Shown here: positions 34,437 to 44,215 of the stretch, piece after piece
Layout of the letters: each line of letters begins with the position of its first letter
Position numbering within the stretch: position 1 is the first letter of the stretch
NCBI GenBank assembly: GCA_017655985.1
Contig: JACJVS010000005.1
Span: forward strand, 2,356,001 to 2,420,000
Length of the DNA stretch: 64,000 nt
Source of the DNA: Incumbomyces delicatus
Lineage: Eukaryota > Ascomycota > Eurotiomycetes > Chaetothyriales > Trichomeriaceae
Direction: 5' to 3'
Program-made: the position numbers and the translations under genes
The notes under the pieces: model-generated
What the model was told of the DNA's origin: nothing
Databases searched by the model: none
What the model saw: the letters and a program-made list of their open reading frames with translations, nothing else

Positions 34437-35303
34437 TTATTGTAGGTTCCTCCTCCAAATTCCTTCTCGGACGAAACTGCAGAATCTCGCTAGAGAGCCT
34501 GACAGCATCGGACTCGTGTACCAGGCCTGAACCGGGTTCGGAATTCGCAAGTCAGCCGCCTTGAGTGCATTGAGAACTTCACGCATAGAACTGAACTTGC
34601 CATACCAACAACCTTCCATCAATTCGCCCAACGGTAAATCTGTGACTTGAGGGAACTGGTTATCGGCATAGAGTTGTCGAACAAGGTGCATTCGATCTTG
34701 ATGTACAATAAATTCTTTGTACGGAGGACTACCCGATATGATTTCGTATAGCGCACAGCCATATGCAAAAATATCGGTCTTTTGACTGATCACTGGTTCC
34801 GATCGTCGATAGCTGAACCACTCATAACATCCCATTGCTTCTTCTCCATCAATGCTACTACCTTCAAAGTCAATGATCTTAAGGTAGTCGTCCACCAAGA
34901 TCATGTTATTGCATCCGACATCAGCATGAATGATCCCGTTTTCGTGTAGATGTTGTAACCCTTCTGCGGCGTGCTTTAGCCAACGAAGCTTTCTCTGTAG
35001 GGAAATTTGGTCTGCATCGGCTTCTTGATAAATCGCTCGGAGTGCTTGTCCTCGTTCGATAATTATAGATTCATTTTCCGTAGTACCCAAGTATCTCGCA
35101 ATGTTTGGATGTGAGCCGAGACGCTTGTATGCTCGACTCTCAGTTTCTCTCCCCTCGGTCTCATGGTATTCTTTCAAAACTCTCCCCTCATCGATTCCAT
35201 AAACAATCGCTGATTTGCCGGCTGTAATGTACTCGAGGTTATCGTATGATATTGAGGGGTGTCGGCGTGGCTGAAATTCAAGCGTTCTATCGCGCAAAGA
35301 CAT
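34437..35303 (-). CDS. protein kinase, compact fungal type (288 aa)
   Basis: Single-exon kinase with the core residues present: Lys44 (RVLKEY), catalytic loop IIHADVGCNN with Asp128 and Asn133, DFEG with metal-binding Asp145, and TDIFAYG (Asp177) in the position of helix F. The HAD-VG loop replaces HRD-LK, so the catalytic Asp stays while the following Lys is lost. It has an N-lobe without a classic glycine-rich loop (AGKSAIVYG). There are no transmembrane or accessory domains; the length is a bare kinase domain. Expected activity: Ser/Thr phosphorylation, substrate unknown. Its sequence is intact and not RIPped. The start is the only Met before the N-lobe. A 32-base direct repeat begins immediately at its start codon. 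Confidence 0.85.
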   Translation of the reverse strand: MSLRDRTLEFQPRRHPSISYDNLEYITAGKSAIVYGIDEGRVLKEYHETEGRETESRAYKRLGSHPNIARYLGTTENESIIIERGQALRAIYQEADADQISLQRKLRWLKHAAEGLQHLHENGIIHADVGCNNMILVDDYLKIIDFEGSSIDGEEAMGCYEWFSYRRSEPVISQKTDIFAYGCALYEIISGSPPYKEFIVHQDRMHLVRQLYADNQFPQVTDLPLGELMEGCWYGKFSSMREVLNALKAADLRIPNPVQAWYTSPMLSGSLARFCSFVREGIWRRNLQ

Positions 35304-35578
35304 GAAGATAGGGCATGCGAAGTTAGGCCGACAAAAGGTCTGATAGGGAGCTATTAGGACCAGTATTCTCGATCTAGCCGTAGCTACAATATCGATTCAG
35401 CACTCGAGGAAGCCAAGTGGTCAGTCGCAGTTGAAAAGCTTTTGCGTGGCGCATCCTAATGTCACGCGTCTCGCCTGGAGGGGATCGGTGACACGCGCTT
35501 TTTCGCGCGTAGCCAACACCTAAGCGGATCTTGGTAAGAAGACACGAAGATAGGGCACGCGAAGTTAGGTCGATAAAT
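35304..35578. repeat. direct repeat pair upstream of the kinase
   Basis: About 32 bases at 35304-35335 (GAAGATAGGGCATGCGAAGT and on) recur at 35547-35578 with three or four transitions. The copies are 243 bases apart, directly upstream of the kinase start. They could be regulatory or the scar of a duplication. Confidence 0.6.
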
Positions 35579-35703
35579 CTGGCCTGGTCACCACAACCGA
35601 ACACCACAGCAAGGATCCAGACAAAAAAGAATGACCAACGCAATAGAGAGACGAGATGATTTCATTCGGGGGTTTTTTTTTATTGATAGGATGCTAGTCA
35701 ATA

Positions 35704-36498
35704 CTATAACCGATTCATGTTCGCAGCTTTGTAAGAGCCTTTCCATGCTAGGATCTGTTTTGACATTGCTGGCCAACCAACATTTGTGCCCTGGTATTCC
35801 TGCACAAAATCAAACTCATTTCTATCAGTCACGGACACAGTCACCTCCGAATACAGGGGTTCGATCGTTCGTGGATGAGGGATTTTGGTCAGCAGCACTT
35901 GCCTCAGACGCGGCAATAGGACGAGAGGTCCGAAGGACACAGGATCAAGTACAACATTCTGATCTGTGCATCTAAAAATTTGCTTCTTGTCGACGAAGAC
36001 TTTAGTTACAACAAAATAACGAATCCATTTCTGCGGGACTTCGTCATACACAGCGTCACTGTTCTATGGGACAAAGGCAAGCTCATTGGCCTGCTGCGTG
36101 TGCGAAGCCTCTTGGACATCGTCTTCGACAGACTCGACTAATGCCCAATTTTCTGCTGGATTCGGTGGCGTATACATGGCTGTTGTCCCGGGCACTACCT
36201 GAGTCGCCTGTTCTTGTGTGTAAGGTTGGCATGTCGCCATTGCATGGTCGACGACGTTAGCACGTGCAAAGCGCAGCACAGACCATGGCTACGGAGTTCC
36301 CCCGCGGCTCCATGTCCACAAAGTACTTTCGCTGTCGATTTTTGAACATAATAAATGCAAAACCGGAAAGTGCACACGCTTTTGTTTTCCAAAACTGAAC
36401 CTGATGGAGTTAAAACGGGTGACATTATTGGACATATTGAAAACGGCTAGTCTAAACTTATGCTTGTCATCCACCAATGAACGCAGGGTATTAGACAT
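35704..36498 (-). CDS. hypothetical gene pieces, unrecognised
   Basis: Minus-strand open pieces run in succession: 36498-36289 (MSNTLRSLVDDKHK...), 36279-36064 (with ENWALVESVEDDVQEA) and 36051-35704 (with KWIRYFVVTKVFVDKK and EVTVSVTDRNEFDFVQE). The last two are in one frame separated by a single stop (CCA TAG AAC AGT GAC GCT) and read as one protein, so this may be a gene with one nonsense mutation or an intron boundary I cannot place. No domain was recognised. Composition is normal, with no RIP. Confidence 0.35.
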
Positions 36499-36785
36499 AG
36501 ATTAGTATCGCTTTGTTTAGTTTACGTCCCGTGTTTTTGTCATTTGAAGCCGCGGACCCAAGAGCTGACTGATCTCGTCGATTTCGGCCGCGCGACTAAC
36601 AGAGTAGCGATTTCTCCTATGGTCCACATAATATGTTCTAATAAGAGTTTCGTGTGCGCGTTGCTAGGATTAGCATTTACGTGATTGAACGGAAGGCATT
36701 AGATCTCGTCTAAATGTTCGGGCAGAAACGTCCGGTCGTTTCATAAAGAATGAAGGAGTAGAAATACGAGGGCAAACCGAGAACA

Positions 36786-37537
36786 TTACGTGCTTATGGG
36801 GTCTGGATCAAGACCGTTTGGTTGTGTAGAAACATTTGCAATTTGAAATCTATCAATTACAAATCCTCTACAGGAATTTTGATGAAAGCGGCTGGCTTGT
36901 CTTGGTCGATCGCATCTGTAGTATCCCTTCCGATCAAATTGTACCACGCAACCAGCCTCCACATCCCAGACATTACAATCAGCAAGTACTGTCTTTCTCT
37001 TCTCGCCCAAGCTTCTCTACAAAGTAATAGTTTTGCAGAGGCCTAATAAATACTTCAGTATTATGCCACACAGGTAGGACTTTCGGGGGGTCCCCAAGCA
37101 TATGCCATGCAGTATTTTGTGAGATCTCGATTGATTCTTGGATACAGCGAGCTTGAGTTCGTCAGAATGATTAGCGATCAAATGATGAGTGCTACTCACA
37201 TGGTTGTCTCGCCTTGTGGATCAGACCCATATCTGACACCGTACCAGAATATTGGGATCTGTTTTAAAGAAGTGGATTGACCTTCTGAAACGTTGAAGTC
37301 GATCAGGAGATAGGCTTTCGTCGTCTCCTCACTAACGATGTCAGGAGAGGTGTGAACGTGATCCTGTCCTTGATCGCGATCGATCTTGTGATAGACATCC
37401 TTAATAATACGGAAACCCCGAGAGAGCCGTTCTCCCGGTACGTTCGATGTTTTGCAATGCAGGAGTAGCCGAACAGGTTGATTTTGCTTTAGGAATGACA
37501 AGAATTCAAAAGCTAGAAAGCAGGTTAGATTTGGCAT
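36786..37537 (-). CDS. hypothetical spliced gene, unrecognised
   Basis: The first exon probably starts at ATG 37537 (MPNLTCFLAFEF) and runs to a good donor at about 37197 (GTGAGT). Downstream pieces read QESIEISQNTAWHMLGD and QNYYFVEKLGREEKDS, then DVEAGCVVQFDRKGYYRCD. The exon joins after the first are uncertain. The N-terminal first 15 residues are hydrophobic. No known domain was identified. Confidence 0.35.
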
Positions 37538-37742
37538 GAAACAGCTGGCCGTACAGACAGACCCTCTGCAGCCATTATGCCGGAATTTATTTAGAAGAGG
37601 AGCTGCGAAGCTGGAGGAGAGATGAGGTATTTAGTAGTTGGCATGACACCTAACCGACGCGGGATAGTCTGAGTTAAAGCTTCGATGGGAACCTTCAAAA
37701 ATGGGGCGGAGTTGTCAAAGCTAGACGAGATCACATGACTGA

Positions 37743-38060
37743 ATGCCCCTCCGAAAAGGATGCAATGAGATTGATCAGGCGCTGGTGTTTGTTCTATTCG
37801 ATTCCCCCCTGGCGCATACGATATTGTGCCCGACTATTTATTATGTCCACAACCCTCGACTAACGAGCTTCCCTACAGAGGCTCGGGAATATAGCCGTGT
37901 ACCATCTCCCTTGTTTGGAGTAATGAAGATGGACGAAGTAATTTACTATTCGGAAACTCTGGATGGAACAGAAGACGAGATTATATTTGGGGTCGCGCGG
38001 AATAGGCTTCAGTCGCCATTCATGTTCAGCGTTTCAAGCAAGACTGCTGCCTATTTCTGA
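37743..38060 (+). CDS. hypothetical ORF, 105 aa
   Basis: An open frame in non-RIPped DNA that ends just before the DUF7924 fragment. The acidic stretch ETLDGTEDEIIFGVA looks protein-like. There is no recognised domain. Confidence 0.25.
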   Translation: MPLRKGCNEIDQALVFVLFDSPLAHTILCPTIYYVHNPRLTSFPTEAREYSRVPSPLFGVMKMDEVIYYSETLDGTEDEIIFGVARNRLQSPFMFSVSSKTAAYF

Positions 38061-38097
38061 CTAACCTATGCAACCGATACTGACTTTAATGAAACAC

Positions 38098-38272
38098 TAT
38101 TACTTTAACCTATCACGATAGAACTCTTAAGATGTACACTAGCCATCGTGCTCAGTTAACCAGTCTAGAGAATCAATCTAAGTATTATATGCATCAACTT
38201 AAGGGATGGTCTATAACTAGTAACCTTAAAACCTTCCTACAGGGTGCTACGGCCTATAGAAATGCTGCGGCT
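38098..38272 (+). pseudogene. DUF7924 gene fragment
   Basis: The plus strand reads LTYHDRTLKMYTSHRAQL, then YYMHQLKGWS, then FLQGATAYRNA. This matches the 42.4-kb copy (TYHDGTLKMYTSHRAQL, YYMHQLKGWS, FLQGATAYRNA) almost residue for residue and the intact 24.6-kb gene more loosely. Only about 58 codons remain. It is lightly RIPped, opposite in strand to the 42.4-kb copy and cut at both ends. Confidence 0.8.
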
Positions 38273-38704
38273 AACAGTTATTAGTGGTTTACCGATAGAT
38301 CATAGCTTCCTCTGTCGTAGCTTGATTAAGTTAACAATAAACGCAGCTATCGTATAAGCCTAAAGGCTGTATAACCGTACTGTAACCATACTCACTTATT
38401 TAACTTAGGCCGAATTGTCCGCGTGCCTAGTCTTATCCAAAAGCTACTCGAAATCGACAATGCTAATATCGATACCAGCCTTAATCCACACGAGGTTTTA
38501 TAACGCTTCTAGACTTTCTATAGTTATTAAAACCACTTAATTTGCAGTCGTCGTGATAAACCCGGTACAATTTCTCCTAGTTAATTAGGATTTGCTTGTT
38601 CTGATTTGTGTTCTAGCTACCGCATCGTTATTAGGCTAGTAAGTAAAGGCGTTTACCTCGACTAACCTCTATCGCTTCTTTAGGCTGTTTTAGGGGTGGC
38701 CATT

Positions 38705-39616
38705 TTAAGCAGGATCACGATCGAGTAGTGATATTCGATCGGACGTAGAATTATTATCATCTTTAGACCCTGCTCTTTTGCGTTTAAGACTGGAACTTCG
38801 TATTGTAGGCGATCGTGACTTATGTGTCTTGGACGACTCTGGTATTAGCGGACTTAGCGGGCTCGCAAGATCTATTAATATCGAAGGCGCTCTTTACAAG
38901 TCTAGCTGCTCATCGTAAGAATACTACTCGATTTACCAGTACTTTACGTTAGGTATCCCACGTCGTTTATACAACCGTGCTTACGGCACTATATAGCTGT
39001 GTTCGATTCTCTAATAGGTGCAATCGAGAATGAGGAATCGATCTCCTTAAGTATCGTTGCTATATGCGTTTCTTAAATAGTTCGCTTCACATCTCTAATA
39101 GTAACTGTTGTTAATCCCCTGGCGCCGGTCTTTATAATTGTCTGCGTCCTCAGAGAAAAATCGAACCTTAGTCATCTAATAGAACGGATCTTCGATGTTT
39201 ATACGATAATTAAAATAAGGCTTACCATGTTGCAGTATTTATAGGCTTTAGGTCGACTTATCTTTAAAGTATTCTAATGGGTGTAGAGGATCGATTAGGG
39301 GAGGAGTACAAGTTCTAGAGTGATATTCGCACTCCACTAAGACATCGGTGTTCTCAGGGTCGTTGTTATAAAGTGAGGGTTCGTAGGTGTTAGCATTCTT
39401 TCCAGAGTTAGAGACATTATGAGCGGTCGCAATTTCGTCGAGTAGCCTTATCGATACATAGTCGAGGTTAGGCTCGAAACTTCGGTGCGAATGTATAGGA
39501 GTATTCATTCTCCTCCTAGACTGGACATGGCTACTGTATGTCTTTGTAAAGTTGTACAACAGACTCAAAGTACGCGTTTGTTTCGCGGCGACATCAACTG
39601 CGAAACGCCAAGACAC
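38705..39616 (-). pseudogene. RIPped single-frame relic, about 303 codons, family unknown
   Basis: From ATG 39616 one frame continues to TAA at 38705. The first 122 codons are open. After that about thirteen TAA/TAG stops interrupt an otherwise sensible protein (VRFFSEDADNYKDRRQGINN, then LILDCTY, ARLYKRRGIPNVKYW, LIDLASPLSPLIPESSKTHK). The C-terminus has a nuclear-localisation-like SLKRKRAGSKDD. One continuous frame with stops at former Gln/Trp codons indicates a real gene hit by RIP. I do not recognise it. Confidence 0.5.
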
Positions 39617-40850
39617 AGTCTCTGCCTTGAGAACGGGCTTAAATTAAGCAGTTTAATTGGTTGAAAATAGTTTCCAATTCATCGTATTCGAATCCTGCAT
39701 GTACCTTCCTAATGTAGTAATAGATCGTCGTTGTCGTCATCGCGATCGTTATTATCGTGGTGTTGACTTTGCGGCGGTTCACAGCGTTCATATTCGACGT
39801 TTTAATGCGTTATACGATCAGGATGACGAGGGTTTACAGTCAAGATTGAAGAAATATCTACAACACCAAGATAAGACGAGATTAGCTATACCACAGCTTC
39901 ACTATAGCCCGATTAGGAAAGGACACCACTCCAACTTTGCAGACGGCTCTCTGACGAGCTGTGGGGCGTAAATTCTGCAATGAATATCTAGTAAACTTGG
40001 CCAAGTGCCAACTGCCTCTCTCGCAATTGATGCCCTTTCTAGCGACTTATGTCAGCGACTTATGTCAGCGACTGGCCAGCGAACAATGCTTTGTGAAGGT
40101 GTCACAATCTCTTCAAATCGATCCTCCCGAAACAAGTCTCGCCCTCTGCTCTCGAATGCCGTCCTACCACTAGCTTGGCCTCCTGCTCTTTCTTCTCCTC
40201 GACTCTCCATGGCTCGCTTATGGTCACATTTGACACGGTCGGATAGAACTACCTGAAACCCTCCCGTGGAGGCACTTGTACTCCTCCCCACCCAAACCTA
40301 GCAAGGTAAGGATTTTGGGGCTATGATTCGAAGCATGATTCGAATCTTGCAGGCCCTGGAACGCACCTTCGGTGACAATTCTTTCTTCTTTCGAGTACGC
40401 AATGGGATGTCTACAGAATGGGACGCCCGACGATAAGACGTATCTGAATATGTTGGACGCACCTACTTTCACGACGGGTGGTAACGCCGCCTCCAACAAA
40501 GCTCACCTTGGCGAGTCAAAGAAAAGGTACCCTTGCGATGACTGCAGGGAAAACAAGAAATGGGTACAGCAGGGTGGAAAATGGGTCAAGGCTTAGATGG
40601 CCTAGGCGGCTTTTGAATGTTGGGATGGAGTAAACGTATGTTAGACCTGCGAGAGCGCTATATAGTGTTCAGATACTCATTTTCATGCGTCTCTGAAATC
40701 CTTCACCTTTAACCAAATCTTACGCAAAGATTCCAAGTGCTGTACATCGCTGCCTCGGAGATTGGGAAAGATTCATTAGGAAGTGATGCCAAGATTGACC
40801 AAACTGCATCGGAATCTTAAAGCCGAGGTTGTTTCCGGGACACCTCCCAC
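39617..40850. other. spacer with small unconvincing ORFs
   Basis: Plus-strand frames at 39657-39971 and 40372-40596 are open but unrecognised. The second ends with CDDCRENKKWVQQGGKWVKA, which looks protein-like and could be a fragment. A GATTCGAATCTTGCAGG word at 40337-40353 recurs near 46214 together with CCTGG. Confidence 0.35.
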
Positions 40851-40932
40851 CGAGGCGTGTGACAATCAAAGTGGGCCGATATTTAGCCGTAGCTGGTCGG
40901 ACAATGTTCCCCTTTGATTGTCACACGCCTCG
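40851..40932. repeat. perfect 21-bp inverted repeat with 40-base spacer
   Basis: Arms 40851-40871 and 40912-40932 are exact reverse complements (core GTGTGACAATCAAAG). It lies about 90 bases upstream of the kinase start at 41021. It could be a tiny MITE or a hairpin or operator in the promoter. Confidence 0.85.
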
Positions 40933-41020
40933 CCCACCTCTTCGAAAAAGTGCAGGCAGACCGCCCGTTGTCGACACAACTCAAAGCATGACCTGTTGAT
41001 CAGATCTCGAATCACAAAAC

Positions 41021-41902
41021 ATGAGTCTTATTGGCCGAGGCACCAATGGTACAGTGTATCAACTAAGTGACTTCATCGCCGTCAAAAGAGCGCGCACAGG
41101 GGAGGATGAAGAGGCTGACCATGCCAACGAGCAAAAGATATTTCAGTTTCTCAGAAACCGCCCACGAATTCCGTATCTCATTCGCTGCCTCTACCAAAGG
41201 CCGAACGATACATTCTTAGAGCTTGCACCGAACGGGAGTGTCGCGATGCTACTCAACCAGTACCAAGAGCGTGACGGAATACAAGTCCTTCGCGTTTTGC
41301 GCAGTCTTCGCCTACAGCGAATTCATCTTTGGATGAGGCAGCTGGGTCTTGCCGCTGCAGCGCTCGAGGAGTTCGGGCTGACCCATGGGGATATCCGTCC
41401 AGCAAACATGCTTCTAGATTCGAATTGGAATTTAAAACTAAGCGATATTGACCGGGCGATGAAGATTGGAGAAGAGGTTACAGTGATAACTGAGCCATTC
41501 GGGCGGCTGCTTGGGAATGAAGACGGCGAAGGTGCAGGCACTTACGGCAAAGCGGGTGCTCGTACAGAGACTTTTGCTATGGGCTCTGTCTACTACACAC
41601 TTCTGCGGGGTCACGAACCGTTTGAGACCGAATTTTGGGGGAGAGAACACTTCGTTATCCTAAGCGAGAAATTTCAAGATAAAGACTTCCCTCTCCTCAC
41701 CGATTCTATGAGCGATATTGTTATAGACAAGTGTTGGAATGGGGGATATCTATCAATAAAGGAATTTTTAGCCGAGTTTGCGGCTGATGGCGCTGGGCAA
41801 AACGAATCCACCATTGGAGATCAGGAATGGCTGGAGTTACGGCAGTCGGAGTGTAAGGAATTCATCCGAAGTGGCTTCATAGACACTTTAGATGGATACT
41901 AG
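41021..41902 (+). CDS. protein kinase, single domain (293 aa)
   Basis: Intact kinase domain with a glycine loop IGRGTNGTVY (residues 4-13), Lys22 in FIAVKRA, catalytic loop LTHGDIRPANMLL (Asp124, Asn129) and metal-binding Asp142 in LSDIDRAM (DID in place of DFG). TETFAMGSVYYTL fills the helix-F position, with Glu instead of Asp. HGD replaces HRD. The length is that of a bare kinase domain. No RIP or stops. Probably an active or weakly active Ser/Thr kinase of a lineage-specific fungal group; substrate unknown. It starts at the only upstream Met, three residues before the glycine loop, so the N-terminus may be short or an upstream exon may be missing. Confidence 0.85.
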   Translation: MSLIGRGTNGTVYQLSDFIAVKRARTGEDEEADHANEQKIFQFLRNRPRIPYLIRCLYQRPNDTFLELAPNGSVAMLLNQYQERDGIQVLRVLRSLRLQRIHLWMRQLGLAAAALEEFGLTHGDIRPANMLLDSNWNLKLSDIDRAMKIGEEVTVITEPFGRLLGNEDGEGAGTYGKAGARTETFAMGSVYYTLLRGHEPFETEFWGREHFVILSEKFQDKDFPLLTDSMSDIVIDKCWNGGYLSIKEFLAEFAADGAGQNESTIGDQEWLELRQSECKEFIRSGFIDTLDGY

Positions 41903-42403
41903 AGGTAATGAGAATATCTTGACCTTCCAGCTACCAATCAGAGCCGAGGTAAAGGCTCTGAGACGTCTTAGATGGTCTGGCGTTTCCTTGTGCCAAGTGA
42001 CAGGACAAAGTTACCTTTGTGCACTTCAACCCACGATTAGCGAGGCTGCAAGATGTTCACTGACGACCCAGAAGCTGCTTCAATTGTTTATACTTCAGTT
42101 CCCGTCGCTGCCTATCTATATCTTGTTGCTGTTGCTCCAGTTGCTACTTGCTGCCTACAGTTCTGGTGCATATTGCTGCTCAATATGCTCTTCGGTTCGC
42201 AGTGATGCTAACTCCTCAACACCAGGTGTGTTGCAAAGATACCCAGTAGATTTGCTAACTTCTGGTGATGACCAAATTTCTGAGTCTCGTGGGAGAGATT
42301 TCTGTCAGAATTCCCACTGCAGGTGGCCCTGCAAACTTGCCTCATTGCCAGCAAGAAGGCATATCCGAGGCTGGATTGGCCGTGAGTTAAGGCTCGGATC
42401 CAC
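41903..42403. other. spacer between kinase and DUF7924 fragment
   Basis: An open plus-strand frame overlaps here (41892-42446, 184 codons) but its composition (Leu/Ser runs, no motif) is not convincing. I see no other feature. Confidence 0.35.
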
Positions 42404-42973
42404 TCAATTAGAGTTACCGGCGATGCGTCGCTTTCTACGGGACTGACGTGATTGTGTCGAGTTCCTGTTCAAGCGTTTGAGCCCGTGGTCCAATAAAATT
42501 TCTTCTGATGGAGGTGCGGACTCCTGAAGGGTTGTGTTGGAATCTTCAGTCGACAAAACTTGGGACTCTTGACTGAAGGCAGCGATCGTGTATGTCCTAT
42601 CCGATGATGTAGCCTCACTTGCGAAACTAGTCTCTTCCCCCAAACTTGTGTCGATAGTTTGTGTCGCGGGCTGTTGTTCGCTCACTATCTCGTTTGCCTG
42701 CTCGATTGCTTTGTCCCTTTGCTCCTTCGCCCAATCCCTAGCATTTCTGTAGGCCGTAGCACCCTGTAGGAAGGTTTTAAGGTCACTAGTCATAGACCAT
42801 CCCTTGAGTTGATGCATGTAATACTCAGGTTGATTCTCTAGACTGGTCAACTGAGCACGATGGCTAGTGTACATCTTGAGAGTTCCATCGTGATAGGTTG
42901 AAGTAATAGTGTAGGCATTGTAGCGCGTATGGTTCTCCTGCCCATATAATAAGAGGCTATGGCACAACCACAA
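42404..42973 (-). pseudogene. N-terminally truncated DUF7924 gene (189 codons left)
   Basis: The open frame begins inside the conserved domain: LLLYGQENHTRYNAYTITST, then YHDGTLKMYTSHRAQL, FLQGATAYRNARDWAKEQRD and a Ser/Thr-rich tail ending in RRKRRIAGN. The intact 24.6-kb gene has the same order (SLQSYGQEKSSYDNNAYTIS, then CYRNARDWTREQRD). The N-terminal half, including the presumed catalytic FFLxxKGPDG region, is absent. The break is near 42965, and the DNA beyond it is unrelated. The remaining frame is free of stops, so truncation is recent or the stub is tolerated. Confidence 0.75.
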
Positions 42974-43395
42974 CTGACCGACCTCTGCCTCCCTTTCTGG
43001 TTAGCCCCCATGCCGCTTTATGTCAGCCAGCCCAGGGCCCGGCTCAACCTCGGCTCAGTCTCGATCAGCCTGCACCGCCACGGCTCAGGCTCTATCAACG
43101 GTGAGCTCAGTCTTTCCACTCCATCCTCCACCTTCTGCCGGCCGACTGCTTCCTTGCCCCCTGCGTGACTGCCATAGACCCATAAAGCGTCCCCATAACA
43201 CACTCGTAACTACACGCGGGCAGCGTCTTTCTATTGGAGGAGATGGACCCGTTTCTGGGAACAATGGGGTGGCCCGAAACAGGGACCTTTACGTCTCTTC
43301 TTCCGTTTCTCTCTTCTTCTCTCCTACGTATTGTCCCTCCCTTGCTCTCTACTCCAAACCCGTCCTCGTGCCGGTTCTCATTCGCACCTCCAATC

Positions 43396-43582
43396 TCATT
43401 TAATATGCCGAAACAGCGGAAAAACATCGTTCAACTGGCGAAGGAAAGAGGTAGCGGCAAAGCAAGTAGTATAGTCAACGATGATCGACTTCTGCCTACG
43501 CTCGAGGATGGGACGTTGAGGAACCATCAGTCAGCTTTAAATGCATGGGAAGAGTGCGTCTGGATTTCTATGCTGATAACGT
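43396..43582 (+). other. possible N-terminal fragment of a DUF3435-type recombinase
   Basis: From ATG 43408 the frame reads MPKQRKNIVQLAKERGSGK, then TLRNHQSALNAWEECV, and stops at 43582. A basic start followed by a Leu-rich NHQSALNAW helix resembles the core-binding region at the start of DUF3435 proteins, but the catalytic domain is not seen downstream. Weak evidence; it could be unrelated. Confidence 0.25.
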
Positions 43583-44215
43583 GACGAATGCTAATACGAG
43601 TGGCTGAGAAGCACCTATGGAGATTGCTATCAATGTCGCCCCGCCATAGACGTGAAAGTCGGAGACTCACCATGTTGCAGAGTTCGATCGAGAAAGGTTG
43701 TCGATCCAGTACGGCGGTGGGTTCGAGCGCTCAGATATGCAGTAGAGCTCTGATGTGGCTGTTGCCTCGGTCGAATGGTAGCATTCTGCAGTACTGGACG
43801 CGTCTTCCTTTTTGAGATGACCTGTAACAAGAAGATGCAGCTCTCTCGGCAGGCTGATTTTGCAACATAGTTACCGCAACTAAATTTGAAAGTTATTCTC
43901 CAAAATAGACCCTCAGATTCTCCACACACGAATTTCTCATGCTAGATTAGGAGGTGAGTTAAAGCGGTGCCAGGTCACTCTAACGATGAGGCGTGGGTGG
44001 GCCGAGGATGAGCGTGTCCTTGGCGGCAGAACCGTAAAAGCGGTTAATGCCGAGCTCGATAGAGCCTCGTCTGTACTTCAGTCAAAGAGGATATATATCC
44101 TCCCTTTCCGCGTTCCTGTAATATGGTCTATCTATGAATGTCGCCCTAAGTGATCGTGGAGATCGATGGTCTGGAGATATTAGACGCTCTCTGCTTCGAC
44201 CCGGTGTACCTTCGT
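43583..44215. other. spacer
   Basis: Short chance frames only. The composition is not RIPped. GGTGAG and GGTGGG words near 43952-44000 are too sparse to call a copy of the dispersed repeat. Confidence 0.4.

Noticed and set aside
43020..43427. Overlapping ORFs of 100-127 codons on both strands
   Set aside because: They compete in several frames, have no motif, and show biased low-complexity composition.
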